Positions 43,501-46,378 of a stretch of 46,378 nt of DNA are shown here, in pieces. The position numbers and the translations under genes were made by a program. The stretch is from Selaginella moellendorffii. Lineage: Eukaryota > Streptophyta > Lycopodiopsida > Selaginellales > Selaginellaceae. The stretch is taken from NCBI RefSeq assembly GCF_000143415.4, contig NW_003314313.1, positions 1,333,502 to 1,379,879 of the forward strand, written 5' to 3'. Numbering within the stretch: the stretch's first letter is position 1; every line of letters begins with the position of its first letter. Below the pieces are notes generated by a model. That model was not told the origin of the DNA, did no database searches, and was given only the letters and a program-made list of their open reading frames with translations.

Positions 43501-45050
43501 ACACTCTTCTTCAATCACCTTCAAGATTCAATGTGAAGTCAAAACACTAACAAGAAAAATGACATGGAAAAATCAAGGTCCAAGGAAAATTCCTCATCAC
43601 TTGAAATAACAATGCCACCTCCACTAACACAAGTGCTAGTGATGTCAATGCCCCAACTACACATCTTCTCCATCCAACAATCTACTCCAAGTGCTAACGG
43701 ATCAACAGATGAGCTATAGCAAATGAATGCTACAACCCATTCCTAACACCTTATGGGCAAACCCTCAAGGAAACAAGGTACTAACATAAGCTTAGCATAA
43801 TGGACCACCATTGAGAATCCAGTCAAAGCTACTACAATGCTACTTCGTGCAAGTAGACTAGCTTCTCCATCAACCACTTTGGGGTTGATCATCATTTACC
43901 CAAGCAACTTCGTAAACACATTACTCATTATCACATGGATATGATATAAATCACAATGACTTGATCATCAATTGAGTAACGCAATGAGCAATGCCTATGT
44001 CATTACTTCAAACGTTTATGTGAGTATCAAATGCCAACTCGATTCGACAAAATGCAACATAAATGCCACACTCCACCAATAGAGGTTTACGACACCCAAC
44101 ACCACTAACTTTTGTTCATAACATGGACAAGCTCATGCCACTCTCTTTCCGACCAAACTCAAAACTAATCCAACACCAAGCTATTCAAGGAGCAATAGCA
44201 AGGTTCCCCGGAAAAGAATTGAGCATTGCAACCCAAGTCTTCCAATAGCGAGCCTAGACAAAATGGTTTAGTGTTTCACCACTATCCATCCCATAACTCA
44301 CCATTGTAAAACTACCATCTCCAACATGCATCAAGATAGGGACTCATGATTGCATGATGTGAACACAAGCAATGAGTTAACACCTCGTTGCAAATCATCT
44401 CTCCAAGAAGAGAAGATGATTTACGTATTTGATCCTCCGTCCCCGATGACTCTCTTTTCGGTCTCATCTTTGACCAAACCTCAAACTTGCTTTCGCACTG
44501 CCTTCAGTTCAATCGAAGAAAAGTTTATAAGAGAGCATGGCAATGATTACTTGAACCAATAGACTATTCCCTATAGTCTTGATTGATCCAATCATAATCA
44601 TGCCTAGGAAGGATCCACTAGTGCCGTGCTAAACAGCTATGGACCAGCCTATTTGCCACTCACAGCAAACCCAGGGAGGTTTGCTTTTCACCCATGGTAC
44701 AAGGAACAACTCACGGAACCACTAGAACAACTTATGGAACCAATGATAGGCTAACATTAATCCTGCCAACTCAAAGTGTAACCTCGAGTTGCTAATGTGC
44801 CTCACTCACGAGCCCAAGCTCAAACTCGTGCAAATGGAACATCTCCAAACCATCCTATGAGCCCAAGCGCAAGCTCACATCATAAGGTACAACAAGGTAA
44901 CCCAAAACCTATCCCAAGGAACCAATGCGAAGTCTTTGCACCAAAACGTGTACCCACTCGGATCATCGTTTTCATCTCTGCGTATGCAACGAGACTAGTT
45001 GCCCAATCTCATTGGATAGTACTCGCCGAGACTCATCCTCTGATACCAAA
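40568..45050 (-). mobile_element. E4 internal region (non-coding)
   Basis: Plus strand A/C rich. Aligns with the E2 interior along its length. Frames that look conserved with E2 carry mostly amino-acid-changing differences or stops, so I support no gene. Ends with the primer site (minus-strand TGGTATCAGAG, 45038-45048). Confidence 0.75.
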
Positions 45051-45332
45051 TGTAGCGCACGTGGTTTTGACCCTTTATCCTATGGTGATTTACCATAGGA
45101 TAACACCACGAAGCGGAACCTAAACCCTCTTTGTGCCACGTGACAGATGCCACGTGTCACATGCCACGTGTCCATGCCACGTGTTCATAGGAACCCGAGG
45201 TTCAGGGCCTTGGGCCACTGAACGAAGGAACGGTGCCAAACTCCCAAGCGTGACGCCAAGGAGTGATGAAACCGGACCACGGAGCAACTCCCGAGCATAT
45301 AGCCCAAGGAGCGAAGGGACAGGGGCCCGGAG
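45051..45332 (-). repeat. E4 5' LTR, visible 282 bp of its 3' end
   Basis: Begins TGTAGCGCAC next to the E4 primer site and carries the terminal inverted repeat and the G-box cluster. It stops at CCCGGAG, where another complete LTR end starts. Confidence 0.8.
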
Positions 45333-46378
45333 TGTAGCGCACGTGGTTTTGACCCTTTATCCTATGGTGATTTACCATAGGATAACACCACGAAGCGGAA
45401 CCTAAACCCTCTTTGTGCCACGTGACAGATGCCACGTGTCACATGCCACGTGTCCATGCCACGTGTCCTTAGGAACCCAAGGTTCAGGGCCTTGGGCCAC
45501 TGAACGAAGGAACGGTGCCAAACTCCCAAGCGTGACGCCAAGGAGTGGTGGAACCGGACCACGGAGCAACTCCCGAGCATATAGCCCAAGGAGCGAAGGG
45601 ACAGGAGCCCGGAGCGACTTGGAACAGTCCTGGAGCAACCAGCATACCAATGCCAGGACCAGCACGCAAAACGGAGCCAAACGGAGTCTGGCGCTATTTC
45701 GGCATACCGGTGGCCTAATGTGAGGATATGGGTACTCCACCAGCTAGCATGGAATGGAACTTGGGCTTAGACCCAAGCCGGACGCAGAACAAGGACAGGC
45801 ACGCAAGCGGGAGCTAGACTATGCCTCAGGTTGGTCGGCCATGCCCGACCTACCCACTATCCCTACTATACATTTGGAACCCCCCACAGCCCCCCCCCCC
45901 CTTGAGGAACACACGCTTTGGGCTTTCACCCCAAGCCTCCCTTAGTATCAGGAGTTAGTCTCTGGGACAAGCTCGAAACTTACTAAATATGGAATGTCCT
46001 TAGATTGCGAATTTGGACATGGGACAAACACCATTGTGTTCAGGCCGATCTCTACATTCCGTAGATATGCCAAATGAGCAAATCTGGACACTTTCCATAA
46101 ATAGCATTTGGGACCGAAATGAGACTAACACAAAGGGCATGATAGCGAGGGTGTTTGGCAGACACGGTAAGCTATCATGTAGCGATATTGAGGGACCAAT
46201 CTCAATACGCGAGGGTTCTTGTCACTAGCCAGTGCAAGACAAAACGAGACGGGAACTCCTTACCGGGCTAAGTATGCTTAGCTAATAACACGTAGGAATT
46301 CCGTCCTTATGCTCGTCCGGTCTAAGTACACTCGAAATGCCCAGTTAACTCCACTAGCACAAGAGGGACTGATAAAGG
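45333..46378 (-). repeat. Second LTR inserted into (or tandem to) the E4 5' LTR; U3 like T
   Basis: Starts again with TGTAGCGCACGTGG and runs to the window end (1046 bp visible). 45333 to about 46200 is A type. From about 46220 it matches the T LTR (CACTAGCCAGTGCAAGAC, GGGAACTCCTTACCGGGC), so it is a mosaic. A nested insertion predicts CGGAG (45328-45332) again beyond the window. Confidence 0.75.

Larger units (their letters stand above)
38895..46378 (-). mobile_element. E4: family A LARD-type element, minus strand, cut by window end
   Basis: On the minus strand: 3' LTR 40041-38895, conserved 3' domain, internal region 40042-45050, primer site 45038-45048, 5' LTR beginning at 45051. The left flank is CTTCC (38890-38894). 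It is a diverged homologue of E2 (interior aligned throughout, with many substitutions). No coding capacity. Confidence 0.85.

Overview
This window holds no recognisable host gene. It is a nested cluster of LTR retrotransposons from a land-plant (embryophyte) nuclear genome. The plant assignment rests on a complete Ty3/Gypsy chromovirus (single gag-pol frame with C-terminal chromodomain), initiator-tRNA-Met type primer sites next to the LTRs, and large coding-free LARD-type elements around it. The lineage within land plants cannot be settled by eye. I call the autonomous element T, the large non-autonomous family A (elements E1-E4), and a second, more diverged non-autonomous family B.

Layout: 1-345 is an LTR fragment on the minus strand; 346-547 is unassigned. 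E1 (plus, 548-15122) is interrupted by E2 (minus, 5113-12013). 15123-19082 is family B sequence, ending in a B LTR that carries a long GAGTCC-type hexamer array. E3 (plus, 19083-26195) is complete, with TSD TAGGA, inside that B LTR. B resumes at 26196 and is interrupted by T (26569-33932, TSD TTAAG, two 918-bp LTRs differing at about 3 positions, one 1574-aa polyprotein). B continues at 33933, is interrupted by a solo A-family LTR (35967-37110, TSD TAGGT), and ends in a second B LTR with its own hexamer array (37768-38894). E4 (minus, from 38895) runs to the window end; its 5' LTR seems to be invaded by another LTR at 45333.

How the parts relate: T is the only element here that can encode Gag, protease, reverse transcriptase, RNase H and integrase. 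The A elements have no coding capacity, yet share with T the LTR termini, the primer site, about 80 bp of leader, about 525 bp of 3' internal sequence and the polypurine tract. The simplest reading is a helper/satellite system in which T-type proteins mobilise A, and perhaps B, RNAs. A 7-bp hairpin with an AGGA loop lies just upstream of the polypurine tract in T and A. It recurs in B with two compensatory base-pair changes, which points to a selected RNA or DNA structure.

History: about 7 kb (the E1/E3 body plus flanking B) is duplicated at near identity (2084-16380 versus 20467-34822). Each copy was then interrupted independently, by E2 in one and T in the other. Several LTRs are mosaics with exchanged U3 modules. 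All identities were counted by eye, not by alignment.
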